From NCBI GenBank assembly GCA_037045145.1, contig JBAOIA010000011.1, forward strand, positions 1,736,001-1,800,000: 64,000 nucleotides of DNA, written 5' to 3'. How positions within the stretch are numbered: the first letter of the stretch is position 1; every line of letters starts with the position of its first letter. The position numbers and the translations under genes are program-made. Below the pieces are notes generated by a model. That model was not told the origin of the DNA. It saw nothing but the letters and a program-made list of their open reading frames with translations, and did no database searches. This DNA comes from Bacteroidia bacterium. Its GTDB lineage: Bacteria > Bacteroidota > Bacteroidia > AKYH767-A > OLB10. Positions 44,486 to 53,994 of the stretch are shown here, in pieces.

Positions 44486-46795
44486 TTATTTATAATATGC
44501 TCCGCCATAACCAACAGGCATGTTTTTAGGATTTACTCCGTTTAATATGAAGCTAAGGCTTTTTATTTGATTCTTCTCCATTAACTGATGTGCAACTTCA
44601 ACAAAGTCTTTCTTACTGTAGCCTGCTTTCATTACATACAGATTCAAGTCAGAATGTTTCATCATTACTAAAGCATCCGACAGTAATCCAACCGGTGGCA
44701 TATCTAAAATGATGTAATCGAAATGTTCTTTCAATTCATTAATTAATTGCTCCATCATTGAATCTAAAATTAACTCAGATGCATTAGGTGATTTTGGTCC
44801 GCTTAAGATGAGCTTAAGATTCTCAACAGGAGTTTCTTTTAATACTTCTTTTAAAGTTGCTTTTCCAACTATATATGATGTAACACCAACATCGTTAGTC
44901 ATATTCCATGCAACTGCTTGTTTGGGTTTATGCAAATCCAGATCAACTATGACTACTTTCTTTTTAGCCCTGGCTAACATGGTGGCAGTATTTACGGCAC
45001 AAAATGTTTTCCCTTCTCCGGAAATGGTAGAAGTGAAAAGAATAACTTTTGAAGATGTTTTCGGTGCAAAATAGGATAAGTTGGTTCGAATAACCCTGAA
45101 TGCTTCTGCTGCAAGTGATTGCGGATGAGCATGTACAACAAGATAATCCTTCTTAGCCTCTGCACTTTTGCCAATAACACCAATGATAGGTTGATGGGTA
45201 ATATCAGCAAGCTCCTCCTTAGTATATATATAATTAAGGAAAATATTTTTAAGAAAAACTAAAATAAAAGCAAGAGCCAAACCTACACCTGCTCCTAAAA
45301 ATATCATTTTGTTTCGAATGGGACGCAATAACCCGGTGCTTGATGCGGGTTCAAGAATGGATTTGTCCGGTACAATGGCAGCTGATGCAATTACATTTTG
45401 TGCCCTGCTTTCCAATAAGAACAAATACATCTTTTCATTGATTTCTTTTTTTCTTGTAATATCACTAAGTCCTTTTATTGTTGAAGGCATTCTGTTTAAT
45501 GATGCTGCAAAATTACCTTCACGTTCTGTCAATAGATTTATTTGCATTACAATATCCTTACGGATATTCATTATTATGCCGATAACTTTTTCTTTAGCTT
45601 TATTAATTTGCGCATCAACTTCTTTTATCTGCGGACTATTTGGTGTCATGCTGAAAGACAAATTTACTTTGCTTTGCATTAAAGCACTCAACTCATTAAA
45701 AGCATTAGAAAGTCCCGGATTAGCTTGTTCAGTCATTAAAGCTGGCGAGAGTGTAGTGAAATCACTGCTGCCGCTTGTTAACTGGTTATAAACATAATCT
45801 ACTGAGTTGAGTCTTGCGGTAAGTTTAGCCTTCTCTCCCTGCACATCAATTTTTTCCTTTAAAAAAGTGCTTTGCTGATTGGCCACATCTATAGCTCCAC
45901 TCTGTTGTTGGTATTCAACCAAACTTGTTTCAACACCATTCAACTGATCTTCGTAATCTTTTAATTGTGCTTCAATAAATTTTAATGAATTCTCATTAAT
46001 TCCTCTTGCAACAGATATCGAATAATTGATATAAAGATTTGTTAGCGTATCAAGAAAGTCAACAGCTTTCTCTTCAACCTCATCTGCAATATTGATATTT
46101 ATTACTGATGCATCTTCGTCTTTCTCCAAGTCGAGTGCATTTTTGTATTTCTTAACTAAATATCCGTGATTATTAATTACAAATACATACTGAAACTCGC
46201 TGAATTTTGAATTTTTAAGTATGGACTCCTGTTTGCCATTTATAATAATTGAAAATTTATCGGTTACAACAGGGTCTCCAAATTTGAGTACTTTATTATA
46301 GGAATAGTCGTTAGTTTTTATTTCAAGGCTGTAGGAGTCTTTATCAATAATGCGAAGATTAAATGGAATACCATAAAAATTCTCATCTAATATTTTACCA
46401 TCAACACTAAAAGGCGTACCTTTATATACTTCACCTGTTTTTAAACGGCCTTTGATGTAATACGAAATATCAAGGTTAAGCTTTTTAATTGCCTCTGAAA
46501 CTAATTTGGTTGAGGATAATATCTGTATTTCATTAGAAACCTCTTCTTTATTTGGGCCTAAGGGAAGGCTGGTTGAAAGTGCATCTTTGAAGGCGTTTTT
46601 AGTTGGGGTAATCAGAACCTTAGCCTCTGCGCCATAAATTCGAGTAGTCTTGTAATACAAGAAAATACCCCCGGCAACGCCCATAGTTAAAAACAAAATA
46701 AACCAGTACCAGTTTTTTACAAAAATAGTTAATACGTTTTTGACGTCTTTAGCATCAATAATGGATTGGTTTTTAATAACTTTTTGATTATTCAT
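44486..46795 (-). CDS. Wzc-like polysaccharide co-polymerase and tyrosine autokinase
   Basis: 769 residues. Wzz domain at the N-terminus with a first membrane helix (WYWFILFLTMGVAGGIFLYY), a large periplasmic coiled-coil part, a second helix (about 495-520) and a cytoplasmic BY-kinase domain with Walker A ISGEGKT (about 591-597), A' VVIVDLDLHKP and Walker B YIILDMPPV. The C-terminal tyrosine cluster is short (YGGAYY, three Tyr). It controls chain length and export of the glycan by cycling phosphorylation. It starts cluster 2. No Wza partner is adjacent. Confidence 0.92.
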   Translation of the reverse strand: MNNQKVIKNQSIIDAKDVKNVLTIFVKNWYWFILFLTMGVAGGIFLYYKTTRIYGAEAKVLITPTKNAFKDALSTSLPLGPNKEEVSNEIQILSSTKLVSEAIKKLNLDISYYIKGRLKTGEVYKGTPFSVDGKILDENFYGIPFNLRIIDKDSYSLEIKTNDYSYNKVLKFGDPVVTDKFSIIINGKQESILKNSKFSEFQYVFVINNHGYLVKKYKNALDLEKDEDASVININIADEVEEKAVDFLDTLTNLYINYSISVARGINENSLKFIEAQLKDYEDQLNGVETSLVEYQQQSGAIDVANQQSTFLKEKIDVQGEKAKLTARLNSVDYVYNQLTSGSSDFTTLSPALMTEQANPGLSNAFNELSALMQSKVNLSFSMTPNSPQIKEVDAQINKAKEKVIGIIMNIRKDIVMQINLLTEREGNFAASLNRMPSTIKGLSDITRKKEINEKMYLFLLESRAQNVIASAAIVPDKSILEPASSTGLLRPIRNKMIFLGAGVGLALAFILVFLKNIFLNYIYTKEELADITHQPIIGVIGKSAEAKKDYLVVHAHPQSLAAEAFRVIRTNLSYFAPKTSSKVILFTSTISGEGKTFCAVNTATMLARAKKKVVIVDLDLHKPKQAVAWNMTNDVGVTSYIVGKATLKEVLKETPVENLKLILSGPKSPNASELILDSMMEQLINELKEHFDYIILDMPPVGLLSDALVMMKHSDLNLYVMKAGYSKKDFVEVAHQLMEKNQIKSLSFILNGVNPKNMPVGYGGAYYK

Positions 46796-46881
46796 AAAAT
46801 CAATAATTTACTGAACACACTTATACTTAAAAGTAGCATAAATGGTTAGCTATTTGGTGGTTTAAAATTGTTTAATTTGCA

Positions 46882-46889
46882 CAAAATTA
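46882..46889 (-). promoter_or_regulatory. -7 element TAATTTTG of the Wzc-like gene
   Basis: Perfect TAnnTTTG on the minus strand in the divergent region, giving a leader of about 80 nt. No -33 element at standard distance. Confidence 0.35.
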
Positions 46890-46992
46890 AAAAATTAAAG
46901 TGGGTTATAATTCAGGTTTTTTAATTTTATTAACTAATTGAAGTAACTAAGTAGAACCACATTACGTTTACCATATTTTAATTTAATCATCA

Positions 46993-48108
46993 ATGAAAAG
47001 AGCATTAATTACCGGTGTTACCGGGCAGGATGGCGCTTATCTAAGCGAGCTGTTGCTGCAAAAAGGCTATGAGGTACATGGCATTAAACGCAGAAGTTCA
47101 CTTTTTAATACGGAAAGGATTGACCATCTGTATGAAGATGTGCATCAAAAAAATGTAAAATTCAAGCTTCATTATGGCGATTTGACAGATTCTGCAAATA
47201 TCATCAGAATTATTCAGGAAGTGCAGCCCGATGAAATTTATAACCTAGGTGCTATGAGTCATGTACGCGTAAGTTTCGACATGCCTGAATATACTGCTAA
47301 TGCCGATGGTATCGGAACACTTCGTATTCTGGAAGCTGTGCGAATGTTGAATATGACTGATAAATGTAAAATCTATCAGGCATCTACCAGCGAATTGTAT
47401 GGTTTGGTGCAGGAAGTTCCGCAGCGTGAATCTACACCGTTTTATCCACGTTCTCCCTATGCTGTAGCCAAACTTTATGCCTATTGGATAGTCGTTAATT
47501 ACCGCGAGGCCTATAATATGTTTGCCAGTAATGGTATTTTATTTAACCACGAATCGCCACTTCGGGGCGAAACTTTTGTTACCCGCAAAATCACCCGTGC
47601 TGTATCCCGTATAGCTTTAGGGCTTCAGGATACTGTTTATATGGGAAATATTGATGCAAAGCGCGATTGGGGTCATGCAAAAGATTATGTAGAAGGTATG
47701 TGGCTGATGATGCAACAAGATAAGGCCGATGACTTTGTGTTGGCAACAGGTGTAACAACAACAGTTCGTGATTTTATTGTTCTTGCTTTTAATGAAGTAG
47801 GCATTGAAATAGAATTCAGTGGTAATGCTGAAAATGAAATTGCAGTAGCTAAGAAGTGCAGCAATCCTGCGTATCAGGTTCCTGTAGGGAATGTAGTTAT
47901 GAAAATTGACCCGAAATATTACAGACCTTCTGAAGTAGAACTACTTATTGGCGACCCTGCAAAAGCAAAAAAAATTTTAGGATGGGAACCCAAACACAAT
48001 CTGGCATCAATAGTAAAAGAAATGATGAATTGTGACCTTGAACTATTCAAGCGCGATCAATATTTAAAACAAGGTGGTCATAAAATCATCAATTATCACG
48101 AAGCTTAA
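46993..48108 (+). CDS. gmd: GDP-mannose 4,6-dehydratase
   Basis: 371 residues. Converts GDP-mannose to GDP-4-keto-6-deoxymannose, the first step to GDP-L-fucose. GVTGQDGAYLSELLLQKGY, IKRRSSLFNTERIDHLY, the catalytic STSELYG, YPRSPYAVAKLYAYW (Tyr-Lys) and NHESPLRGETFVTRKI are diagnostic. It is divergent from the Wzc-like gene and 4 bp upstream of fcl, forming a sugar-supply operon. Confidence 0.96.
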   Translation: MKRALITGVTGQDGAYLSELLLQKGYEVHGIKRRSSLFNTERIDHLYEDVHQKNVKFKLHYGDLTDSANIIRIIQEVQPDEIYNLGAMSHVRVSFDMPEYTANADGIGTLRILEAVRMLNMTDKCKIYQASTSELYGLVQEVPQRESTPFYPRSPYAVAKLYAYWIVVNYREAYNMFASNGILFNHESPLRGETFVTRKITRAVSRIALGLQDTVYMGNIDAKRDWGHAKDYVEGMWLMMQQDKADDFVLATGVTTTVRDFIVLAFNEVGIEIEFSGNAENEIAVAKKCSNPAYQVPVGNVVMKIDPKYYRPSEVELLIGDPAKAKKILGWEPKHNLASIVKEMMNCDLELFKRDQYLKQGGHKIINYHEA

Positions 48109-48112
48109 TATA

Positions 48113-49054
48113 ATGCAGAAAAACAGTAAAATTTTTGTTGCTGGTCACCGTGGAATGGTTGGCTCTGCAATTGTTCGTAAACTTCAGTCCGAAGGATTTA
48201 ATAATATTCTGACTAGAACATCTAAGGAACTTGACCTACGCAATCAACGTAACGTTGCTGATTTTTTTAATCATGAAAGGCCGGAGTTTGTATTTCTTGC
48301 TGCAGCAAAAGTTGGAGGTATAGTAGCCAATAACACATATAGAGCGGATTTTATTTACGAAAATCTGATTATTGAATGTAATGTTATAAAAAGCGCATTT
48401 GATTCAGGAGTAAAAAAGCTGTTATTCCTAGGCTCATCTTGTATTTATCCTAAAATGGCACCACAGCCATTAAAAGAAGAATACTTACTCACAGGCCCTT
48501 TGGAGCCTACAAATGAACCTTATGCATTGGCCAAAATAGCAGGCCTTAAAATGTGTGAAGCATTTCGCGATCAATATGGAGTAGATTATATATCGGCAAT
48601 GCCTACAAATCTTTATGGCCCCAATGATAATTATGACTTAAAAAACTCACATGTTTTGCCAGCATTGGTTCGTAAATTTTATGATGCTCTGGAAAATAAT
48701 CTGCCTTCTGTAGAAATTTGGGGAACCGGATCTCCAAGACGCGAATTTTTGCATGTTGATGACTTAGCAGATGCATGTTTTTTTCTGATGCAGAATTATA
48801 GTGATCGTTCTACTGTAAATATCGGTACAGGAGAAGATATCAGTATTAAAGAATTGGCATTGCTTATTAAAGAAACTTTCGGGTTTAATGGCCAACTGAA
48901 TTTTGATACAACTAAACCTGATGGTACACCACGAAAACTATTGTCTGTAGCCAAATTGCATCAATTAGGATGGAAACACAGCATTACATTGGAAAATGGT
49001 GTGGCTAATGTATGCAATGAAGTTAAAAGCATGAAGTCTTTCTTAGAGCGATAA
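48113..49054 (+). CDS. fcl: GDP-L-fucose synthase
   Basis: 313 residues from ATG 48113 (MQKNSKIFVAGHRGMVG). The frame is open upstream into gmd but that part is not family-like. It epimerises and reduces the Gmd product with NADPH to GDP-L-fucose. FLGSSCIYPKMAPQPLKEE, EPYALAKIAGLKMCEAF (Tyr-Lys) and NLYGPNDNYDL match the family closely. Fucose is thus likely in the surface glycan. Confidence 0.96.
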   Translation: MQKNSKIFVAGHRGMVGSAIVRKLQSEGFNNILTRTSKELDLRNQRNVADFFNHERPEFVFLAAAKVGGIVANNTYRADFIYENLIIECNVIKSAFDSGVKKLLFLGSSCIYPKMAPQPLKEEYLLTGPLEPTNEPYALAKIAGLKMCEAFRDQYGVDYISAMPTNLYGPNDNYDLKNSHVLPALVRKFYDALENNLPSVEIWGTGSPRREFLHVDDLADACFFLMQNYSDRSTVNIGTGEDISIKELALLIKETFGFNGQLNFDTTKPDGTPRKLLSVAKLHQLGWKHSITLENGVANVCNEVKSMKSFLER

Positions 49055-49147
49055 AAATGCTCTTTGCAAAAGAAGGTATTGAATAGAAAACTATCAATAC
49101 GCTTTCAAAATTTTATAAATAAATTTTAGAACATTAATAATTAGCTG

Positions 49148-49155
49148 TATATTCG
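49148..49155 (+). promoter_or_regulatory. Near-consensus -7 element TATATTCG
   Basis: Differs from TAnnTTTG in one base, 22 nt before ATG 49178. Confidence 0.3.
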
Positions 49156-49177
49156 TAAAATATAAAAATGTTTTTTG

Positions 49178-50044
49178 ATGAAAAAAATCTACTTAAAAGT
49201 TGTTTTGTTTCTGTCTGTTTCCTTATGCTCGTTGAGTATTCTAAATGCGCAGACACAAACTGTTGTTGTTGGTACATCAAGTCTTGTATCTGCCTTTAGT
49301 CCGATAGTCAAATCTTATGAGTGTGTAGGCTATGAAGCTATTTATCTTTCATCTGAAATAGGTTATTCCGGTGCAATTTCTTCTTTTGGGTTTAACCGTG
49401 TTGATGGGACAGATACACTGCCCTTTGATAGTGTGAGTATATTCATGAAACAAACCGCACTTGTTTCCATGACTTCAGGTACTATTGATACTGCAGGATA
49501 TACGAGAGTTTATGATGGTGTTTTTCCGAACAATGGCGGTGCTGGATGGCGCGAAGTGACACTTAATACCCCTTTTGTCTATAGCAATACTTCCAACTTT
49601 AGTGTGCTGGTTTTTAAGCATACACAAACTGCAATTGCAGGCACACCGGTTTCGCCTCGTTGGTATTATACATCTGTTACTCCAAATAGAGCAAGAAGAT
49701 ATTATGGAACAAGTCCAATGGCATGGGGCCCAAACCTGAGTGCAACAAATGTTTTAAGCGATATAAGAATGACCATTGGCACAGTTGGTATTGTTGATAT
49801 TTCAGCAGGTTTGTGTTCTGTTTATCCAAACCCATCAGATGGGCAGGTAAATATTGTTGTTCATAATGAAAGGGTAGCAGCAATGGTAGTATCTGATATG
49901 TATGGAAAAATTGTTACTGATGTTTCAGAGGTTAAAGAATTAACTTTGGATTTAAGAAACTTCAGCAATGGAATTTATACCATTCAGTTTTTTGATAATA
50001 CCAGACAATTGATGACTACGAGGAAGATAGTACTTAAAAAATAG
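49178..50044 (+). CDS. T9SS-exported protein of unknown function
   Basis: 288 residues from ATG 49178 (the frame also contains a TTG one codon earlier). Signal peptide ends ...LSILNAQ. The middle is a beta-rich jelly-roll-like domain (SSFGFNRVDGTDTLPFDSV, WREVTLNTPFVYSNTSNFS) that I cannot assign to a function. A type A sorting domain closes it: SVYPNPSDGQVNI, VVSDMYGKIV, LRNFSNGIYTIQF. Export by the type IX system to the surface or medium is firm. Confidence 0.85.
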   Translation: MKKIYLKVVLFLSVSLCSLSILNAQTQTVVVGTSSLVSAFSPIVKSYECVGYEAIYLSSEIGYSGAISSFGFNRVDGTDTLPFDSVSIFMKQTALVSMTSGTIDTAGYTRVYDGVFPNNGGAGWREVTLNTPFVYSNTSNFSVLVFKHTQTAIAGTPVSPRWYYTSVTPNRARRYYGTSPMAWGPNLSATNVLSDIRMTIGTVGIVDISAGLCSVYPNPSDGQVNIVVHNERVAAMVVSDMYGKIVTDVSEVKELTLDLRNFSNGIYTIQFFDNTRQLMTTRKIVLKK

Positions 50045-50079
50045 TTTAAGTAATCAATAAAATAATGTGTGTCAAAAAA

Positions 50080-51816
50080 TTATTTTACCAAAATTTTTTG
50101 AATATTAATTGAGTTCTTGGTTTCTGATTTTAAGAAATATATTCCCGGCATAAATTTACTGACATCAAAAAATGCGAAGTTTTGACCATTTGATTTTGCA
50201 GTATTTTGTGATTCATAAACCAACTTTCCATTAACATCGCAGATTTTAATAGAAAGTATTGTTCCGATGCGACCAGAATAGGGGAGGCATGTAATTGCCG
50301 ATGCAGGATTTGGAAAAATATTACTAATTGTGATTGGATTGTCTATAGCATCAATATTTGTTGTTTGTAATACATCAAAATAAAAATATCCCTGAGGTGC
50401 AGGCATTGGTCGTATCTGATGTTTGCATGTGCTGGAGTATGCTTCAATATAATAATAAACTCTACTTCCACCAGACTGAGCTGGTATGTAGGTTTCAAAG
50501 TAATCATTCATCCCTGCTATAGCAGTCATAGAAACAGAATTATAAGGCTGCAACGTGTCTGTTCTGTAATATAAAGTTGCAGATTGTATTCCACTACGAT
50601 GTTTTATTAGTGCAACTACAGAATAAGGATTAATAGTGTCATAGGTGTTGGCTAATTGCTGATGCGAAATCAGAAGTGGATCGTTGGTGCCTAAATCTTT
50701 AGTGATACAATGCAATGCTCCTAATGCTCCAATACTTTGAAGTGAGTTTATGCCAATAACATTATAACCTGGTAATGCATCTTTGTAAATACGTAATGCA
50801 GCACTGTCTTGCGAAATATTGTAGGTAGGAACAATAATGGTGTTATTGATGAATGATGAATTCGTGTATGTATAATAATCTCCTGTTGTATTGGGATAAG
50901 CGCCATTATCAGCAGGCATCGGAATGCGAATTACTTTATATGGTGTACCAAATATTGAATTGAAATTATTAACAACATATAATAGGTTAGCTTCAATCTG
51001 TGGACCATCAGCAACACCTTGAGGATATTGCCCCATTAAAATAGTTTCTTCATTTAAAAGTTTCATGTGCATGTCAATATGATGGATACCATCGTAGGGT
51101 AACGTAGGCATTTTAATGTATCTTGAAATTCCCATAAATTGTTTCATGATGGTATCAATCTGGCTTTCTGTTAATGATGGATTCTCATTTAATATCAAAT
51201 TACTCGAAAACCCTGTTCCGAATCCATCACACATAAAGTTTCCACCGGTGTGAACCAAACTGTATGGCGGCATAGTAGTTTCATATAAGGGAGTGTTTAA
51301 AATTCCTGCAATTGCTACAGGAACATTATCATCATCAGGGCGAGGGCGATTGTAAATCCAGTCTATAGTTACTAATGTATCAACATCATTAGTATAAGCA
51401 CTCCATGGACCGTAATCACGGGACCATACCGAATTAAAAGGCGTATTCACAAAGCTCACATTTACGGTATCTACATTGCCGCTGTTTAAATAGTTGATTA
51501 CACTTTGTTGATTATTGGTTACAATATAAACACGACATTCTGCTTTAGCGGCACGAACAATTTCACGCAAAATAGAAGGGTAACTTGTCCAACCAATTAA
51601 TATACCTTGTAATTCTTCCCATTCAGCCATAGTGCGAACTGGTGATGATGGTGGAACTGCAGCCTGATTGTTTTTTAATTGATTAGAAAAATGTTGAAGA
51701 TATGACGGCATCTGCAACACTTCTTTTTTAGTCATATAGTTTGGAAGATTTTCCTGAGCAGAAACTGTGCTGAATAGAAAAATAAATGCTATAATTAATT
51801 TACAATTATTTTGCAT
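50080..51816 (-). CDS. Secreted peptidylarginine/agmatine deiminase-family protein with T9SS sorting domain
   Basis: 578 residues from ATG 51816. Signal peptide ends ...STVSAQ. The agmatine-deiminase family fold keeps the guanidine-modifying set: Asp134 in VWSRDYGPW, the His246-x-Asp248 pair in HHIDMHMK, Asn319 region TYTNSSF, and nucleophile Cys370 in GALHCITKD. The end has a T9SS domain (ISNIFPNPASAIT, ICDVNGKLVYES, FMPGIYFLKSE). The layout matches the PPAD of Porphyromonas gingivalis, which citrullinates C-terminal arginines. Free agmatine as substrate is less likely for a secreted protein. Convergent with the previous T9SS gene. Confidence 0.85.
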   Translation of the reverse strand: MQNNCKLIIAFIFLFSTVSAQENLPNYMTKKEVLQMPSYLQHFSNQLKNNQAAVPPSSPVRTMAEWEELQGILIGWTSYPSILREIVRAAKAECRVYIVTNNQQSVINYLNSGNVDTVNVSFVNTPFNSVWSRDYGPWSAYTNDVDTLVTIDWIYNRPRPDDDNVPVAIAGILNTPLYETTMPPYSLVHTGGNFMCDGFGTGFSSNLILNENPSLTESQIDTIMKQFMGISRYIKMPTLPYDGIHHIDMHMKLLNEETILMGQYPQGVADGPQIEANLLYVVNNFNSIFGTPYKVIRIPMPADNGAYPNTTGDYYTYTNSSFINNTIIVPTYNISQDSAALRIYKDALPGYNVIGINSLQSIGALGALHCITKDLGTNDPLLISHQQLANTYDTINPYSVVALIKHRSGIQSATLYYRTDTLQPYNSVSMTAIAGMNDYFETYIPAQSGGSRVYYYIEAYSSTCKHQIRPMPAPQGYFYFDVLQTTNIDAIDNPITISNIFPNPASAITCLPYSGRIGTILSIKICDVNGKLVYESQNTAKSNGQNFAFFDVSKFMPGIYFLKSETKNSINIQKILVK

Positions 51817-51837
51817 GATGAGGTCGCTTTGAAACTT

Positions 51838-51845
51838 CAAATATA
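51838..51845 (-). promoter_or_regulatory. -7 element TATATTTG of the deiminase gene
   Basis: Perfect TAnnTTTG on the minus strand, 21 nt upstream of ATG 51816. It supports that start over the ATG at 51840. Confidence 0.45.
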
Positions 51846-51921
51846 ATCACTTTCAATTTATTAAGGTCACCGAACTGTATTTGCCAAATAATTGCTTTAT
51901 TTGCTATGTAAAACAGAAATT

Positions 51922-52773
51922 ATGAAATGGATGGGTAGGCGCGAAAGCGACAATGTTGAAGATCGTAGAAAGTTTTCAGGAGGTAAAATAGCTTTAGGGG
52001 GTGGACTGGTTGGAATAATTATAATAGTCATCAACTTATTAATGGGTGGCGATCCAAATCAGTTGTTGCAACAAATACAGCAACAGGCAGCAACTCAAAC
52101 AACATCTCAGGAACCATCAGCTGCCGATGATGAAATGGCAAGCTTTATAAAAGTAGCATTAGCAGATAACGAAGATATCTGGAAGAAAATTTTTCAGGAA
52201 AATAAACTTGAATATAGAGAACCTAAATTGGTGCTTTTCAGAGATGTCACACAGTCTGGTTGTGGCAATGCAAGTTCTGCGGTTGGGCCGTTCTATTGTC
52301 CTGCTGATGAAAAAGTTTATATTGATTTATCTTTTTTTGATGAGTTGAAGAGTAGGTTTGGTGCTCAGGGTGGCGATTTTGCCATCGCTTATGTTTTGGC
52401 TCACGAAGTAGGTCATCATGTTCAACATTTATTAGGCACATCAGATAAAGTGCATGAAATGCAAAACCAATTATCAGAAACAGAAGCAAATAAGTTGTCT
52501 GTTGCTTTAGAATTGCAAGCTGATTTTTATGCTGGTGTTTGGGCAAATCAAAATCAAAAATTAAACAATGTTTTAGAAGATGGTGATATTGAAGAAGCAT
52601 TAAGCGCAGCAAGTGCTGTAGGTGATGACAAGATTCAGAAAAAGTCACAAGGATATGTCGTGCCGGATGCTTTTACACACGGCACTTCAGAACAGAGAAT
52701 GTTTTGGTTTAAAAAAGGCTTTCAGACAGGAAAATTACAGGAGGGTAATACCTTTAAGGAACTTAATATTTAA
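51922..52773 (+). CDS. YpfJ-type neutral zinc metallopeptidase
   Basis: 283 residues from ATG 51922 (MKWMGRRESDNVEDRR, the characteristic family start). One membrane helix (about 23-41), a Gln/Ala/Thr-rich linker, then the peptidase domain with zinc motif HEVGH (161-165) in VLAHEVGHHVQHLLG, the ELQADFYAGVWA block with the third ligand, and the C-terminal HGTSEQRMFWFKKGF. Substrate unknown. It probably works in the periplasm, anchored to the inner membrane. Confidence 0.9.
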   Translation: MKWMGRRESDNVEDRRKFSGGKIALGGGLVGIIIIVINLLMGGDPNQLLQQIQQQAATQTTSQEPSAADDEMASFIKVALADNEDIWKKIFQENKLEYREPKLVLFRDVTQSGCGNASSAVGPFYCPADEKVYIDLSFFDELKSRFGAQGGDFAIAYVLAHEVGHHVQHLLGTSDKVHEMQNQLSETEANKLSVALELQADFYAGVWANQNQKLNNVLEDGDIEEALSAASAVGDDKIQKKSQGYVVPDAFTHGTSEQRMFWFKKGFQTGKLQEGNTFKELNI

Positions 52774-52877
52774 TTTATTCAATTTCAGATGCAAACTTTT
52801 TAAACCCGGTAAAAACTAAATGTTATTTGTCGGGTTGTTATGTTTATATATAAAATTCAAAATCAAATTTAATTATT

Positions 52878-53726
52878 ATGCAAAAATTCACATCATCGTT
52901 AATGGCACTTATCATTGCCACAACAACAACTTCAATGGCGCAGCTAAAAACGCCACAACCAAGTCCGACTCAAAGTCTGACACAGGCATTTGGTCTTGGT
53001 GAAATAAAAGTCGAATACAGCCGGCCATCAGTCAAAGGAAGAACCGTTTTTGGCGATCTTGTTCCTTATGGGAAAATCTGGAGAACAGGGGCCAACCAAT
53101 CAACCAAAGTAACATTTGGTGCTGATACCAAAATAAATGGTAATGATATTGCTCCCGGTACTTATGCGCTTTATACAATACCAAATACAACTGATTGGGA
53201 AATTATTTTTTATAAAGACTTAACTCTCGGAGGCAATGTAGGTGACTATAAGAAAGAAGACGAAATGATGCGTTTTAAAGTGAAGCCAATGGCCACAGCC
53301 GATAAGATGGAAACTTTCACTATCAATATTAATAACATTACACCAACTTCATGCAGTATTGATTTGCTGTGGGACAAAACAAAGGTGAGTATTCCGGTAA
53401 CTACCAATATTGACGAAAATGTTATGAAGCAAATAGATAAGGCTATGGGTGACAACAAGCCCTATTTTCAGGCAGCAAACTATTATTATGAAAATGATAA
53501 AGACTTGAATAAGGCACAGGAGTGGATAAACAAAGCTGTGGAAAACAACCCTAAGGCATATTGGGTTTTACACACAAAAGCAAAAATTGAATATAAATTG
53601 AAAAATTACCCTGAAGCAACCAAGGCAGCAGAACAAAGTCTGGCTTTAGCTAAAGAAAGCAGCGATAACAGCTACATTAAAATGAATGAAAAATTGATTG
53701 CCGATGTTAAGAAAATGGGTAAATAA
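52878..53726 (+). CDS. Exported DUF2911 protein with a TPR-like tail
   Basis: 282 residues. Signal peptide ends ...TTSMAQ. The DUF2911 domain follows: EIKVEYSRPSVKGRTVFG, VPYGKIWRTGANQSTKVTF, GTYALYTIPNTTDWEIIF. The last 80 residues form two or three TPR-like helix pairs (AANYYYENDKDLNKAQEWINK, AYWVLHTKAKIEYKLKNYPE). Function unknown. The tail suggests protein binding in the periplasm. A terminator follows. Confidence 0.82.
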   Translation: MQKFTSSLMALIIATTTTSMAQLKTPQPSPTQSLTQAFGLGEIKVEYSRPSVKGRTVFGDLVPYGKIWRTGANQSTKVTFGADTKINGNDIAPGTYALYTIPNTTDWEIIFYKDLTLGGNVGDYKKEDEMMRFKVKPMATADKMETFTININNITPTSCSIDLLWDKTKVSIPVTTNIDENVMKQIDKAMGDNKPYFQAANYYYENDKDLNKAQEWINKAVENNPKAYWVLHTKAKIEYKLKNYPEATKAAEQSLALAKESSDNSYIKMNEKLIADVKKMGK

Positions 53727-53801
53727 AAAGTTATTAACAATCTGATCCTCAAAACGCTATTCTCCTACATTTGTGGAGGGTTTATTGTTTTTAGGTTAGA
53801 G

Positions 53802-53832
53802 GGGAACAACATAATAGTTGTTTCCCTTTTTT
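53802..53832 (+). terminator. Rho-independent terminator after the DUF2911 gene
   Basis: GGGAACAAC (53802-53810) pairs with GTTG and TTCCC (53817-53826, one bulged T) around ATAATA and is followed by six T. A weaker hairpin (CTCC/GGAG, 53762-53778) lies just upstream. Confidence 0.75.
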
Positions 53833-53956
53833 ATTAATCCTAAGTATAAAGATGAATTCCAATAAGAGATGATTTCTGTTCTCATGAATTAATGGTTTAT
53901 CAACATAAGATTACAATAAAAATAAAATATGCATGTCAAATCATCGTTTTGATTAC

Positions 53957-53964
53957 TAATTTTG
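53957..53964 (+). promoter_or_regulatory. -7 element TAATTTTG of the small secreted protein gene
   Basis: Perfect TAnnTTTG, 30 nt before ATG 53995; the leader is A-rich, favourable for initiation in this phylum. Confidence 0.45.
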
Positions 53965-53994
53965 GAAAAAAATAATATAATACAATAAAATAAA

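Noticed and set aside
45309..45791. A 160-residue frame antisense to the Wzc-like gene.
   Set aside because: It lies wholly inside a well-supported gene and has no promoter, family features or start context.
48074..48112. An upstream start for fcl that would overlap gmd by 35 bp.
   Set aside because: The extra residues do not match the family, whose N-terminus fits ATG 48113.
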